Position numbers and translations under genes: made by a program
From: Actinoplanes campanulatus
GTDB lineage: Bacteria; Actinomycetota; Actinomycetes; Mycobacteriales; Micromonosporaceae
Direction of reading: 5' to 3'
Assembly: GCF_014647795.1 (NCBI RefSeq)
Contig: NZ_BMPW01000016.1
Location: 1 to 64,000 of the forward strand
DNA length: 64,000 nt
Notes under the pieces: generated by a model
Database searches by the model: none
What the model was told of the DNA's origin: nothing
What the model saw: the letters and a program-made list of their open reading frames with translations, nothing else
In this document: piece by piece, positions 19,598-27,985 of the stretch
Layout of the letters: the number at the start of each line of letters is the position of its first letter
Numbering within the stretch: the stretch's first letter is position 1

Positions 19598-22500
19598 ATG
19601 ACCGGAACGTATCCGCACGGGCATCCCCGGGCGGACGCCTCGTCCCCGGGCAGGCAGAGTAACGGTGTGCGTTCGGACAACTACTCCCTACCCGACCCGG
19701 TCGACGATGCCGACGAGTTCGTCGCCGCGCCCGGGCACGGTGGAGTGGGCGTCTTCCAGGCGCCGCAGCCGGTCCGGCCGCGAGGGTCCGGCGTGGACAG
19801 CACCCTGGACATCGACTCCCCCTTCCTCGACCTCTTCGGCGGTGCCCCGGGTCCCCGATCGGGTGAAGCTCACCCCATCTCGCTCCCGCCGCCCGTCGCC
19901 GCACCGCCCGTCGCCCCACCGCCGTCGGTCGCCCAGGCACCGCTCTCGCCGCCACCGGTCTCCTCGCAGCCGGTCTCCCCGCCGCCGGTCTCGCCGTCGC
20001 CGATGGAGACCTCGCGCGGGTGGAACGGGGCGCCCTTCACCCGGGCGCCGGTCGGGCCCGAACCGGACTTCTTCGAGGAGAACGGCAGGGCCCCGGCACC
20101 CGAGGTGGACGACGACGGGTGGACCGACTTCGAGGACTGGCCGCCACCCGCCGCGGTCGGACCCGCCGTCGCGCCGCCGGCCGACCCGGTTCCGGTGTGG
20201 CAGGCCCCGGTGTCGGCCGTGCCCGCCCCCCTTTCTCCCGCGCCGCTGCCGGTGCCCGTACCGGAAAAGGCCCCGGCCCGCCGCGAGGAGAAGGCGCCCG
20301 CCCAGCGCAAGGAGCGCCGGGAGCCGAAGCCGGCGCCCGTCCGGGCGCCGAAGTTCAAGTTCAACGACCGTGACCCGTCCGTCGAGCTGGCGATCAGCGA
20401 GATCGCCGGGCACCTGACGTTCACCCAGAGCACGGTCACCGCCTGGTACCAACTGCCCGAGGTGCGCTGGGCGTTCCGGCCGGACGCCGAACGCGAGGCC
20501 CTGCTCAGCGCCATCTCCGAGCAGTACGCCGGGCTCGCCGGCTTCCGCCTGCACCTGCGCCGGACCACCCGGCCCTTCCCGGCCGACGAGTGGGCCCGCA
20601 CCGTCGACTCGTTCACCACCAAGCCGCTCGCCGACGTGCACGGCGGGACCTCCTGGTCGGACCATCTGGTCGCGGCCCAGCGGCACCTACTCTCGATCAA
20701 CCACGCCGAGGGACAGACGTACCTCGGGGTGACGTTCGCGCGGCGGTCGCTCGGCGACACCTTCTCCGAACGGATCCTGCGCGTCTTCGGCCGCGGCACC
20801 TCCGACGGCGAACGGCGCAAGCTCGGCCGCACCGTCGAACAGTTCGACGAGGTGCTCAACGCGTTCGGCATGCGCGGGCGCCGGGTCACCCCGCAGGAGC
20901 TGGAGTGGCTGCTCTACCGGTCGGTGGCGCTGTGCATGGCCCCGCCCGGGCTGCTCTCCCCGGTCACCAACGGCCACTGGGAGACCGGCGACCTGCTGGC
21001 GCTCACCGAACAGGTCGAGCGGTACCGGACTCCGTACGGGTCGACGGTCAAGCTGGTCAACCGGATGTCCGGCGAGGAACGGCACGTCGCCGTGCTCTCC
21101 GTCGGCCGGATGGAGCCGCTGGAGATCCCGGAGAAGCACGAGCCGTGGATGCACTTCCACGAGCGGCTGCCCTGGCCCATGGAGATCTCCTCACGGATCG
21201 ACATCCTCGGCTCCGGCAGCTCCTTCAAGAACCTCGAACACCGGCTCCGGATGATCCGCTCGCAGCAGCTCGACTACGCCGAACACGGCATCGACGCCCC
21301 GCCCGAGCTGGAACGCCTCGCCAAGCGGGCACTCGTGATCGGCGACGAGATGACCACCGGCCTGCCGGTCGAGTCGGCCCGCGCCCACGGCTGGCACCGG
21401 ATCGCGGTCGGCGGCGCCACCCGCGAGGAGTGCCTGGAACGCGCCCGGCGCCTGATCCAGCTCTACTCCCGGGAGATGCGGATCTCGCTCCAGCACCCGA
21501 AGAACCAGGACCAGCTGGCCCGCGAGTTCATCCCCGGCGAGCCGATCGCCAACACCGGGTACGTCCGCCGCATGCCGGTCAAGCTGCTGGCCGCGGCCCT
21601 CCCGCAGGCGGCGTCCACGGTCGGTGACCGGCGGGGCGACCTGATCGGGCGTACCGCGGGAACCTGCCGGCGGCCCGTCTTCCTCGACCTGCACTTCCCC
21701 ATGGAGGTCCGGGAACGCTCCGGGCTCGGCGTCTTCGTGGCCGAACCCGGTGGTGGCAAGTCGACCCTGATGGGCGCGCTCGGCTACCTCAACGCGCGCC
21801 GCGGGGTGCAGGTCACCCTGCTCGACCCGTCCGGGCCGCTCGCGCGGTTGTGCCAGATGCCGGAGCTGCGGCCGTACAGCCGGGTGCTCAACCTGACCGG
21901 GTCGGAACAGGGGACGCTGGCGCCGTACTCGCTCATCCCGACCCCGGTGCGGTCCGAGTTCCCGACCGGGCCGGCCGGCGACCGGGAGTACGAGATCGCC
22001 GTCTCCAACGCCCGGGCCGAGCGGCGCATGCTCGTCCAGGACATCTGCTCGATGCTGGTGCCGCCACAGGTCGCCAAGGAAGCCTCCACCGCCACACTGC
22101 TGCGCCACGCGGTGCGGCAGGTGCCGGCCGAGGAGACCTCCACACTGGACGACGTCGTGCGTACCCTCCAGGGTCTCGACGACGACGAGGGCAAGGAACT
22201 CGCCAACCTGCTCCTCGACACCGCCGAGATGCCGCTGGCGCTGCTCTTCTTCGGGCACCCGCCACAGCACCTGCTCGGCGCCGACGCGGCACTCACCGTG
22301 ATCACCATGGCCGGCCTGCGACTGCCCGACCTCAAGATCGAGCGGGAGTACTGGTCGGCGGAGGAGTCCCTCGCCCTGCCGATGCTGCACACCGCACACC
22401 GGCTGGCCGTCCGCCGCTGCTACGGCGGCTCGATGTCCTCCCGCAAAATGGTCGGCCTGGACGAGGCCCACTTCATGGAGGGCTGGCGCTCCGGCCGGTC

Positions 22501-22906
22501 CTTCCTGGTCCGCCTCGCCCGCGACTCCCGGAAATGGAACCTGGCCGCCCTCGTGGCGTCCCAGAACCCGCGCGACATCCTCGGGCTCGACGTCCAGAAC
22601 CTGGTCTCCACCGTCTTCGTCGGCCGGATCGCCGAAGACCAGGAGATCGCGTCCGAGGCGCTCCGGCTCCTGCGGGTGCCGGTCCACGACGGGTACGAGG
22701 CGACGCTCGCGTCCCTCTCCCAGGTCGACACGTCCTCCCAGCACCGGCTCGGATTCCGCGAGTTCGTGATGCGGGACGTGGACGGGCGGGTCCAGAAAGT
22801 GCGCGTCGACGTCTCGTATGTCGACGGGCTGCTCGAACACCTGGATACGACTCCGGGCGTGGCGCCGCCGACGGTTGTGCCACTCCCGTCCGACCTGGAG
22901 GTTTGA
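19598..22906 (+). CDS. VirB4/TraC-type secretion ATPase with Pro-rich N-terminal extension
   Basis: 1102 residues from the ATG at 19598 (GAGG eight bases upstream). Residues 1-250 are disordered and Pro/Ser-rich (repeated PPPV/SPPP runs). A VirB4 N-terminal domain follows to about residue 690. The motor domain has Walker A AEPGGGKST (K721), Walker B VGLDEAH (D955, E956) and a following sensor-like LVASQNPRD. VirB4 ATPases energise type IV secretion at the inner membrane and are the most conserved marker of such systems. The long extension is unusual for VirB4 and could bind partners. Function of this particular machine is unknown. Confidence 0.88.
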   Translation: MTGTYPHGHPRADASSPGRQSNGVRSDNYSLPDPVDDADEFVAAPGHGGVGVFQAPQPVRPRGSGVDSTLDIDSPFLDLFGGAPGPRSGEAHPISLPPPVAAPPVAPPPSVAQAPLSPPPVSSQPVSPPPVSPSPMETSRGWNGAPFTRAPVGPEPDFFEENGRAPAPEVDDDGWTDFEDWPPPAAVGPAVAPPADPVPVWQAPVSAVPAPLSPAPLPVPVPEKAPARREEKAPAQRKERREPKPAPVRAPKFKFNDRDPSVELAISEIAGHLTFTQSTVTAWYQLPEVRWAFRPDAEREALLSAISEQYAGLAGFRLHLRRTTRPFPADEWARTVDSFTTKPLADVHGGTSWSDHLVAAQRHLLSINHAEGQTYLGVTFARRSLGDTFSERILRVFGRGTSDGERRKLGRTVEQFDEVLNAFGMRGRRVTPQELEWLLYRSVALCMAPPGLLSPVTNGHWETGDLLALTEQVERYRTPYGSTVKLVNRMSGEERHVAVLSVGRMEPLEIPEKHEPWMHFHERLPWPMEISSRIDILGSGSSFKNLEHRLRMIRSQQLDYAEHGIDAPPELERLAKRALVIGDEMTTGLPVESARAHGWHRIAVGGATREECLERARRLIQLYSREMRISLQHPKNQDQLAREFIPGEPIANTGYVRRMPVKLLAAALPQAASTVGDRRGDLIGRTAGTCRRPVFLDLHFPMEVRERSGLGVFVAEPGGGKSTLMGALGYLNARRGVQVTLLDPSGPLARLCQMPELRPYSRVLNLTGSEQGTLAPYSLIPTPVRSEFPTGPAGDREYEIAVSNARAERRMLVQDICSMLVPPQVAKEASTATLLRHAVRQVPAEETSTLDDVVRTLQGLDDDEGKELANLLLDTAEMPLALLFFGHPPQHLLGADAALTVITMAGLRLPDLKIEREYWSAEESLALPMLHTAHRLAVRRCYGGSMSSRKMVGLDEAHFMEGWRSGRSFLVRLARDSRKWNLAALVASQNPRDILGLDVQNLVSTVFVGRIAEDQEIASEALRLLRVPVHDGYEATLASLSQVDTSSQHRLGFREFVMRDVDGRVQKVRVDVSYVDGLLEHLDTTPGVAPPTVVPLPSDLEV

Positions 22907-22907
22907 G

Positions 22908-24845
22908 ATGGTACGGCGGGGGTTGGCGTTCCTCACCACGTTGTTCGTCGCGGTGGTGGCGTCGATCGCTTGGGCGGTCGCGGCGCCTTCCAGCGCGGGT
23001 GCGGCGCCTCCGCCGCCGACTAAGGTCCCGGGCGGCGCCTGCAGCGTCGAGGAGTGGCAGCAGGACTTCAAAGCCTGCGTCGATCGCCTCGCGGAAGTCG
23101 GTAGCACGCGGGCGCAGTGCCTCAACCCTCCGACTCCCAGCACTCCGGACTCCGGTCTGGCGGGATGGTTCGCTGAGCGCCCAACCTCTGCCACCTCCAA
23201 CGACTTCCCCGGCCTGTACAGCGACTATGGGAACGCGGGCTACAGCTATACCACCTATGACATGGAAAGCGGCTGCGCATCGACCATTGTTGACGCGGAT
23301 CAAAAGTTCGAGACAACGATCGCCAACGGCGAGTTCATGGTCGCGACCGCCGTCATCGGGGCTTCCAATGCGCTTCGCGAGCGGGCATGGAACCCGGAAA
23401 CGCTTTGGGGTTGGGCGGATCCGCTCGTCGACCAGGCAACCAAGGCCGTCTACCAGAAGGTCTTCAGTGTCTTCGGCGTAATCACGCTCGCCGTTATCGG
23501 TCTTTACCTCCTTTGGCGATCCCGTCAGGCCGAGATGGGCGCTGCTACGACTACGGTCGGTTGGGCGCTTGTCGTGATGGTCGCGGTCACAGCCATCGCA
23601 GCGTGGCCGGTACGGTCAGCGAATATCGCCGACCAGACTCTGATCAGCACCCTAGGCGTGGTCCACGATGCGATCGGCCCTCGACCAGAGGAGCCGCCCA
23701 AGGAGTGTGCCCTCGGCCCGAACGCCTGCACAGACACCCGCCCACCAGCCGTGCGCGCCAGCGACACCGCGACGGAAACCATGCTCTACCGCAATTGGCT
23801 TCGCGGTCTACTCGGCTCCGCAGACAGCGAGACCGCCAAAAAGTATGGTGAAGCGCTCTACGACGCCAAGACACTTAAGTGGGATGAAGTAGAGAAGATC
23901 CGGAGCAACCCGCAGACTCGGGACGCCACGCTGGATCGCAAGAACACTCAGTGGATGAAGGTCGCAGAGCAAATCAAGCAGGAGGACCAGGAGGCTTACC
24001 TGTACCTCCAGGGTGTCAACGGCATGGACCGTATCGGCGCCGGATTCATCGCCATGCTGGCGTCAATCCTGTTCGCGATGTTCGACTTCACAGCATCTCT
24101 TCTGGTGCTACTTGGCTTCTTGATCTTCCGTTGGGCCGTAATCGCAGCTCCAGTGCTCGGCACAATTGGCCTGCTCCGCCCAGCAAGCGCGGGCATCCGC
24201 CGGCTCGGCAACGCGGTGGTCGCGGCTGTCTTCAACATCGCGATCTTTGGAACCGGCGCAGCGATCTATCTCTTCGCCGTTGACCTGATCATGAACACTG
24301 CAAGCCTTCCCGGCTGGTTGCAGGTGGTCCTGGTCTGGCTCTGCGGGGTGGTCGGCTGGCTGCTCCTGCGGCCATACCGCCGCATCACCCAACTCGGAGG
24401 CAAGGACAGCGCAGCGGCAATCGCCTCCGGTGGCTCATGGCATCGACGTTTCTTCCGGGACATGAGGGAGGCGGCGAAGCTGGAAGTCGCCGAAGGCGGC
24501 GGCACGCGGGAACCGACATTCGGCAAGGGCGGCTTGGCCGCCGGGCAGCGGACTGTTCGGCCAGAGTCTCGGTTGGAGGATCCGACGCACTCTCGACGCA
24601 GCGAGAGCACCGAAATCGTTCCCGCCGGTGCCCCGACTCGGCCGGACGGAAATGAATCCGTTCATGACGCCGGCCCTTCCACAGCGCCCTCCAAGCAGTC
24701 TCAGCCGGCTCGCTCACGCGCCAATTCCGACTGGACCGAGCCGGACGTCGCAGAACGGCCCGCCTCCTACGCGATCTACCGGCCGGAGACGGGCTCGACC
24801 AGTCAGGAGCCGGCAAGCCCGCGGGTGCGTTCCGAGGCGAGGTAG
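22908..24845 (+). CDS. TrbL/VirB6-like polytopic membrane protein
   Basis: 645 residues. A signal peptide (MVRRGLAFLTTLFVAVVASIAWA) precedes a Cys-containing outer domain to about residue 180. TM segments lie near 185-205, 218-237, 373-410 (probably two), 435-463 and 467-487, and a charged cytoplasmic tail runs 490-645. The multi-TM core after VirB4, with a large extracytoplasmic loop at 240-370, fits the VirB6/TrbL channel component. The ATG at 22908 is one base after the VirB4 stop, with GGAGG upstream. Base composition is clearly less GC-rich than its neighbours (roughly 58-62% in the middle, by eye), with many A/T third positions, suggesting transfer. Confidence 0.7.
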   Translation: MVRRGLAFLTTLFVAVVASIAWAVAAPSSAGAAPPPPTKVPGGACSVEEWQQDFKACVDRLAEVGSTRAQCLNPPTPSTPDSGLAGWFAERPTSATSNDFPGLYSDYGNAGYSYTTYDMESGCASTIVDADQKFETTIANGEFMVATAVIGASNALRERAWNPETLWGWADPLVDQATKAVYQKVFSVFGVITLAVIGLYLLWRSRQAEMGAATTTVGWALVVMVAVTAIAAWPVRSANIADQTLISTLGVVHDAIGPRPEEPPKECALGPNACTDTRPPAVRASDTATETMLYRNWLRGLLGSADSETAKKYGEALYDAKTLKWDEVEKIRSNPQTRDATLDRKNTQWMKVAEQIKQEDQEAYLYLQGVNGMDRIGAGFIAMLASILFAMFDFTASLLVLLGFLIFRWAVIAAPVLGTIGLLRPASAGIRRLGNAVVAAVFNIAIFGTGAAIYLFAVDLIMNTASLPGWLQVVLVWLCGVVGWLLLRPYRRITQLGGKDSAAAIASGGSWHRRFFRDMREAAKLEVAEGGGTREPTFGKGGLAAGQRTVRPESRLEDPTHSRRSESTEIVPAGAPTRPDGNESVHDAGPSTAPSKQSQPARSRANSDWTEPDVAERPASYAIYRPETGSTSQEPASPRVRSEAR

Positions 24846-24848
24846 CAG

Positions 24849-25391
24849 ATGCCCCGGTTGATCGAGCGTGGCCTCAACGGGATCTTCAGATCCCGCTGGG
24901 GGGTCGGCATCGTCATCGCCGCCATCATTCTGGCCGTCGTGGGCATCGGGCGGCTGTTCTCCGACGGGCAGGCGTCGCCTCCTCTCGGGAACAGCAGTCC
25001 GGCACCGGTGATCAGCGTGGATCCCTCGGACAACGACAGCGTCGTCTCCCCGGATCCGCCGCCGACTCCGAAGACCAGCCCTGGGCGGGCGCAGCCGGAG
25101 GCGGTCGCCTACGCATTCGCCTCGGCCTGGGTCAACCACTCGGACATCACCGCGAAGAAGTGGATGAGCCGCCTGCAACCGAACGCGACCAAAGCGCTCG
25201 CGGACAAGCTGCGCGGGGTCGACCCGACCAGCGTTCCGGCTGATCGGGTGATCGGGCGACCGACCCTGGTGGCGGTCAACGAGACCATGGTCAACGCGAC
25301 CGTGACGATGGATTCCGGCAAGCTCGGTCTTCGGCTCGTGGCACCGGAGGGGTACTGGCTCGTCGACGGCATCGACTGGGAACCGGCGTGA
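24849..25391 (+). CDS. Single-TM protein with VirB8/NTF2-like C-terminal domain
   Basis: 180 residues. A basic N-terminus (MPRLIERGLNGIFRSRWG) is followed by one TM helix (GIVIAAIILAVVGIGRLF), a Pro/Ser linker (residues 42-80) and a small domain, QPEAVAYAFASAWVNH...EGYWLVDGIDW, with the alternating helix-then-strand look of NTF2-like or VirB8/TcpC folds. VirB8-type proteins scaffold type IV secretion channels. The start is three bases after the previous stop. Fold assignment is tentative. Confidence 0.6.
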   Translation: MPRLIERGLNGIFRSRWGVGIVIAAIILAVVGIGRLFSDGQASPPLGNSSPAPVISVDPSDNDSVVSPDPPPTPKTSPGRAQPEAVAYAFASAWVNHSDITAKKWMSRLQPNATKALADKLRGVDPTSVPADRVIGRPTLVAVNETMVNATVTMDSGKLGLRLVAPEGYWLVDGIDWEPA

Positions 25392-26506
25392 AGTTCCGTC
25401 GTCCCCGTAAGGCAGTCCTCGTCGTCGCCCTGGTCACCACGCTCGCGCTGCTGTGCTGTGGCGGAACCCTCACGGTCCTGCTGCTGAACGGACTCACCAA
25501 CAACGACAACGACCGGTTCCTCAACGCGTCACTGGGCTGCGGGAAGGGCGGCGCGGTCGATCCGGATTCCAAACTGCCGCGGATCCGGCCCTACGGCGCC
25601 GCCCAGATCCGCAACGCCGCCATCATCATCAACGTCGGCGTCGACATGCAGCTGCCGCCCCGGGCCTGGGTGATCGCGGTGGCGACCGCCATGCAGGAGT
25701 CCCGGCTGAACAACCTCGGGCACCTGGGCTCGCGCAACGACCACGACTCCCTCGGCTTGTTCCAGCAACGGCCCAGCACGGGTTGGGGCACGCCGCAACA
25801 GGTTCAGGATCCGGTCTACGCCAGCACGAAGTTCTACGACAAGCTCAAGACGATCCAGGGCTGGGAGAACATGGCACTGACCGAGGCCGCGCAGGCGGTC
25901 CAGATCAGTGCCTACCCGGACGCCTACGCGAAGCATGAGCCGCTGGCCACGCAGATCGTCAACATGCTGGCCGACGGGGCCGCCAACGCGGTGGGCAACC
26001 AGATCACGCTGGAGTGCGCGGCAGCGGGACAGATCGCGGCCTCCGGATGGACCATTCCCCTGAAGGCGCCGGTCGGTTCCGGATTCCGCAGTGCCTCACG
26101 TCCTACCCATCAGGGTGTGGACCTCAGCGTGGAGAAGTACAAGCCGATCCAGGCCGCGGCTAGCGGAGTGGTCTCGCTCGTCAAATGCGACGAGGATTTC
26201 CGGGGCCGCAAGACGTGCAATGTAGATGGCTACCCGGGTAAGGGCGGATGCGGGTGGATGGTCGAGATCATCCATGCGGGCAGCGTGATGACGCGTTACT
26301 GTCACATGGTGCAACGGCCGTTCGTACGGGAGAACCAGCAGGTCACGGCCGGTGAGGTGATCGGCCGGGTGGGCAGCAGCGGCAACTCGTCCGGGCCGCA
26401 CCTGCACTTCGAGGTCCATCTGAACAATGACCGGTCCAGCGCCGGCGCGGTCGATCCGGTTCAGTTCATGCAGCAGCAGGGCGCAGCGTTGGGGAACCAG
26501 GGATGA
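25388..26506 (+). CDS. Bifunctional wall hydrolase: transglycosylase-like plus M23 endopeptidase
   Basis: 372 residues, GTG start overlapping the previous stop. One TM anchor is at about residues 9-34. A lysozyme-like domain (about 70-200) has the catalytic-type glutamate E104 in AMQESRLNN and SLGLFQQRPSTGWG. A C-terminal M23 peptidase has zinc ligands H241 and D245 (HQGVD) and H338/H340 (HLHFEV). Together these cut glycan and peptide, as VirB1-type hydrolases do to open the wall for a secretion apparatus. All visible catalytic residues are intact. Position in the operon supports that role. Confidence 0.85.
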   Translation: MKFRRPRKAVLVVALVTTLALLCCGGTLTVLLLNGLTNNDNDRFLNASLGCGKGGAVDPDSKLPRIRPYGAAQIRNAAIIINVGVDMQLPPRAWVIAVATAMQESRLNNLGHLGSRNDHDSLGLFQQRPSTGWGTPQQVQDPVYASTKFYDKLKTIQGWENMALTEAAQAVQISAYPDAYAKHEPLATQIVNMLADGAANAVGNQITLECAAAGQIAASGWTIPLKAPVGSGFRSASRPTHQGVDLSVEKYKPIQAAASGVVSLVKCDEDFRGRKTCNVDGYPGKGGCGWMVEIIHAGSVMTRYCHMVQRPFVRENQQVTAGEVIGRVGSSGNSSGPHLHFEVHLNNDRSSAGAVDPVQFMQQQGAALGNQG

Positions 26507-27105
26507 GTGGCGGAACGATGCCGGACCCGTTCGGCGGGCACCGGGAAGGGGCGCTGGAATCGCCTCGCCCGATAGTGCCGACTCCGGCCACCATGGCCGG
26601 CGAATTGCGGGGACGGCGCGTGCTCGTCGGATTGCCCGGCCACGGTTGGCGAGGCGATCTCCGGGCCGACGAAAAGGTGATACAGGGCAGCCGGACCTAC
26701 GTTCCGGTGATGCCGGAGGCCGAGTGGTACAGGGCCGAGGCGGAAAAGACCGAGGTATTCGCCGCACTGGTTCCGGTCGAGCGGGTCTGGGTCGAGGAAT
26801 TAGGATTCGCGGGCACCAGCATTCCCGGCGCCAAGGTGAACCAGCTGGTCTCGCTCGATGAGCCGCCGCGGCGGCCCCCGGTGGCGGCGATCGACGCGGA
26901 TTCACTGACCGGGCGACGGGTCACACAGGTTCTGGAGGACGGCGAAGAACGCCGTGACCTGCGGGCCGTCACCGAGACCCACGTGAGCGACGACGGCACG
27001 GTCACCGTGCGCGTGGCTCAGGAACTCGACTGGTACAGGTGGGGCTGGAGCGGGAAGATACCTCGCACGCTAGAGGTGCCGGCGCACCTGGTGTGGGTCG
27101 AATAG
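26503..27105 (+). CDS. Unknown soluble protein with internal tandem duplication
   Basis: 200 residues, ATG overlapping the previous stop by four bases. Residues about 37-98 and 138-200 are two copies of one roughly 63-residue module. Each starts GRRV and ends VWVE, with RDLRA and a WYR motif in between (EAEWYRAEAEK; QELDWYRWGWS). The module is strand-rich and may bind protein or nucleic acid. No signal or TM, so it is probably the cytoplasmic last member of the secretion-like operon. I recognise no family. Confidence 0.65.
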   Translation: MSGGTMPDPFGGHREGALESPRPIVPTPATMAGELRGRRVLVGLPGHGWRGDLRADEKVIQGSRTYVPVMPEAEWYRAEAEKTEVFAALVPVERVWVEELGFAGTSIPGAKVNQLVSLDEPPRRPPVAAIDADSLTGRRVTQVLEDGEERRDLRAVTETHVSDDGTVTVRVAQELDWYRWGWSGKIPRTLEVPAHLVWVE

Positions 27106-27108
27106 ATC

Positions 27109-27645
27109 TCAGATTTGCCTAGCCCCACACACGCGCCATCCATCCTCGTCAACAACCACGAACTCCCACGAACTGCTATCTCGGCCAGCTTGGCCCGAAA
27201 TGGTCCGCTTTAAATCAGCTCCAACGGTCCCTGTCTTGCCGCCAGTATTTACCTCCAGGCTCGACCAGGTGACCGAGATTCCCACAGAGAATTGCTGCTC
27301 ACGTTGGACCGTATCGTCACGAAATTGCTCCAGCTGAGCAAAATCGCCGCCGGACTCACATCGGTAGAGCGCGGTCTCCTTCTCATCCTTGTTGACGAGG
27401 AATGCCGCAAGGAAGTTGTCGACCACGGCGTCAGGGGCGGTGCGCTTGATCTCGGTGGCGTCGTTGTAGAGGAGGAAGACGGCGCCTACGCCGCCCAGGC
27501 AGAGGAGGGCCATGATGCCGCCGCCCATGGCCAGCCACAGGCGGGCCCGGCGGCTCTGCAGGCGGGCACGGGGACGTTCCGGGGGCGTCACCGCGACGTC
27601 CCCCTCGTATCCGGCCCTACCGGCGCCAGGCTCACTGCGTTGCAT
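27109..27645 (-). CDS. Membrane-anchored NTF2-like protein (Rv0361/DUF4878 type)
   Basis: 178 residues. A basic cytoplasmic N-terminus of about 35 residues, one TM helix (LAMGGGIMALLCLGGVGAVFLLY), then an extracytoplasmic domain beginning APDAVVDNFLAAFLVNKDEK with two Cys (RCESGG; WRVCGAR). The helix-then-sheet pattern matches DUF4878/Rv0361-like domains. Its stop is three bases from the stop of the T4SS-like operon, so the two units converge head-on. The DNA is lower in GC than its neighbours (about 55% near the 3' end, by eye). It could be the last gene of the toxin cassette; function unknown. Confidence 0.65.
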   Translation of the reverse strand: MQRSEPGAGRAGYEGDVAVTPPERPRARLQSRRARLWLAMGGGIMALLCLGGVGAVFLLYNDATEIKRTAPDAVVDNFLAAFLVNKDEKETALYRCESGGDFAQLEQFRDDTVQREQQFSVGISVTWSSLEVNTGGKTGTVGADLKRTISGQAGRDSSSWEFVVVDEDGWRVCGARQI

Positions 27646-27675
27646 ACATACGACAGTAGTTCGTCCACAGAGGGT

Positions 27676-27978
27676 CTACGGGTTCCACTCGGGCAGGGTG
27701 ATGAACTCGGTCAGGGTGCCCCAGTGCTCCAGGACCTCGACGACCGCCGCGCGGATGACGGCGAGGTCGTCCGCGGCGATCGGCTCGCCGTCGTCCCAGA
27801 CGGGTACACGGGGCAGGTAGACGCCGTAGGAGCCGATTCCGCGGTCGACCGGCAGGACCATGCTGTGGCCCCGGTAGTCGGCCCGCAATGTCTCCCGGTC
27901 GACGCTTCGCAGGACCACGCCGGTGTCGGTCCGCGCCGCCTGGCTGCGGATCTCCTCCACCCCCATCCGTGCCTCCAT
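27676..27978 (-). CDS. Small acidic protein, putative immunity to the upstream toxin
   Basis: 100 residues from the ATG at 27978, seven bases after the stop of the toxin-like gene. Acidic, soluble and without a signal; it contains GIGSYGVYLPRVPVWDDGEP and ends TLTEFITLPEWNP. Size, charge and its place directly behind a polymorphic-toxin gene are typical of immunity proteins. No immunity family is recognised by sequence, so the role is inferred from position. Confidence 0.5.
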   Translation of the reverse strand: MEARMGVEEIRSQAARTDTGVVLRSVDRETLRADYRGHSMVLPVDRGIGSYGVYLPRVPVWDDGEPIAADDLAVIRAAVVEVLEHWGTLTEFITLPEWNP

Positions 27979-27985
27979 CCGAACG

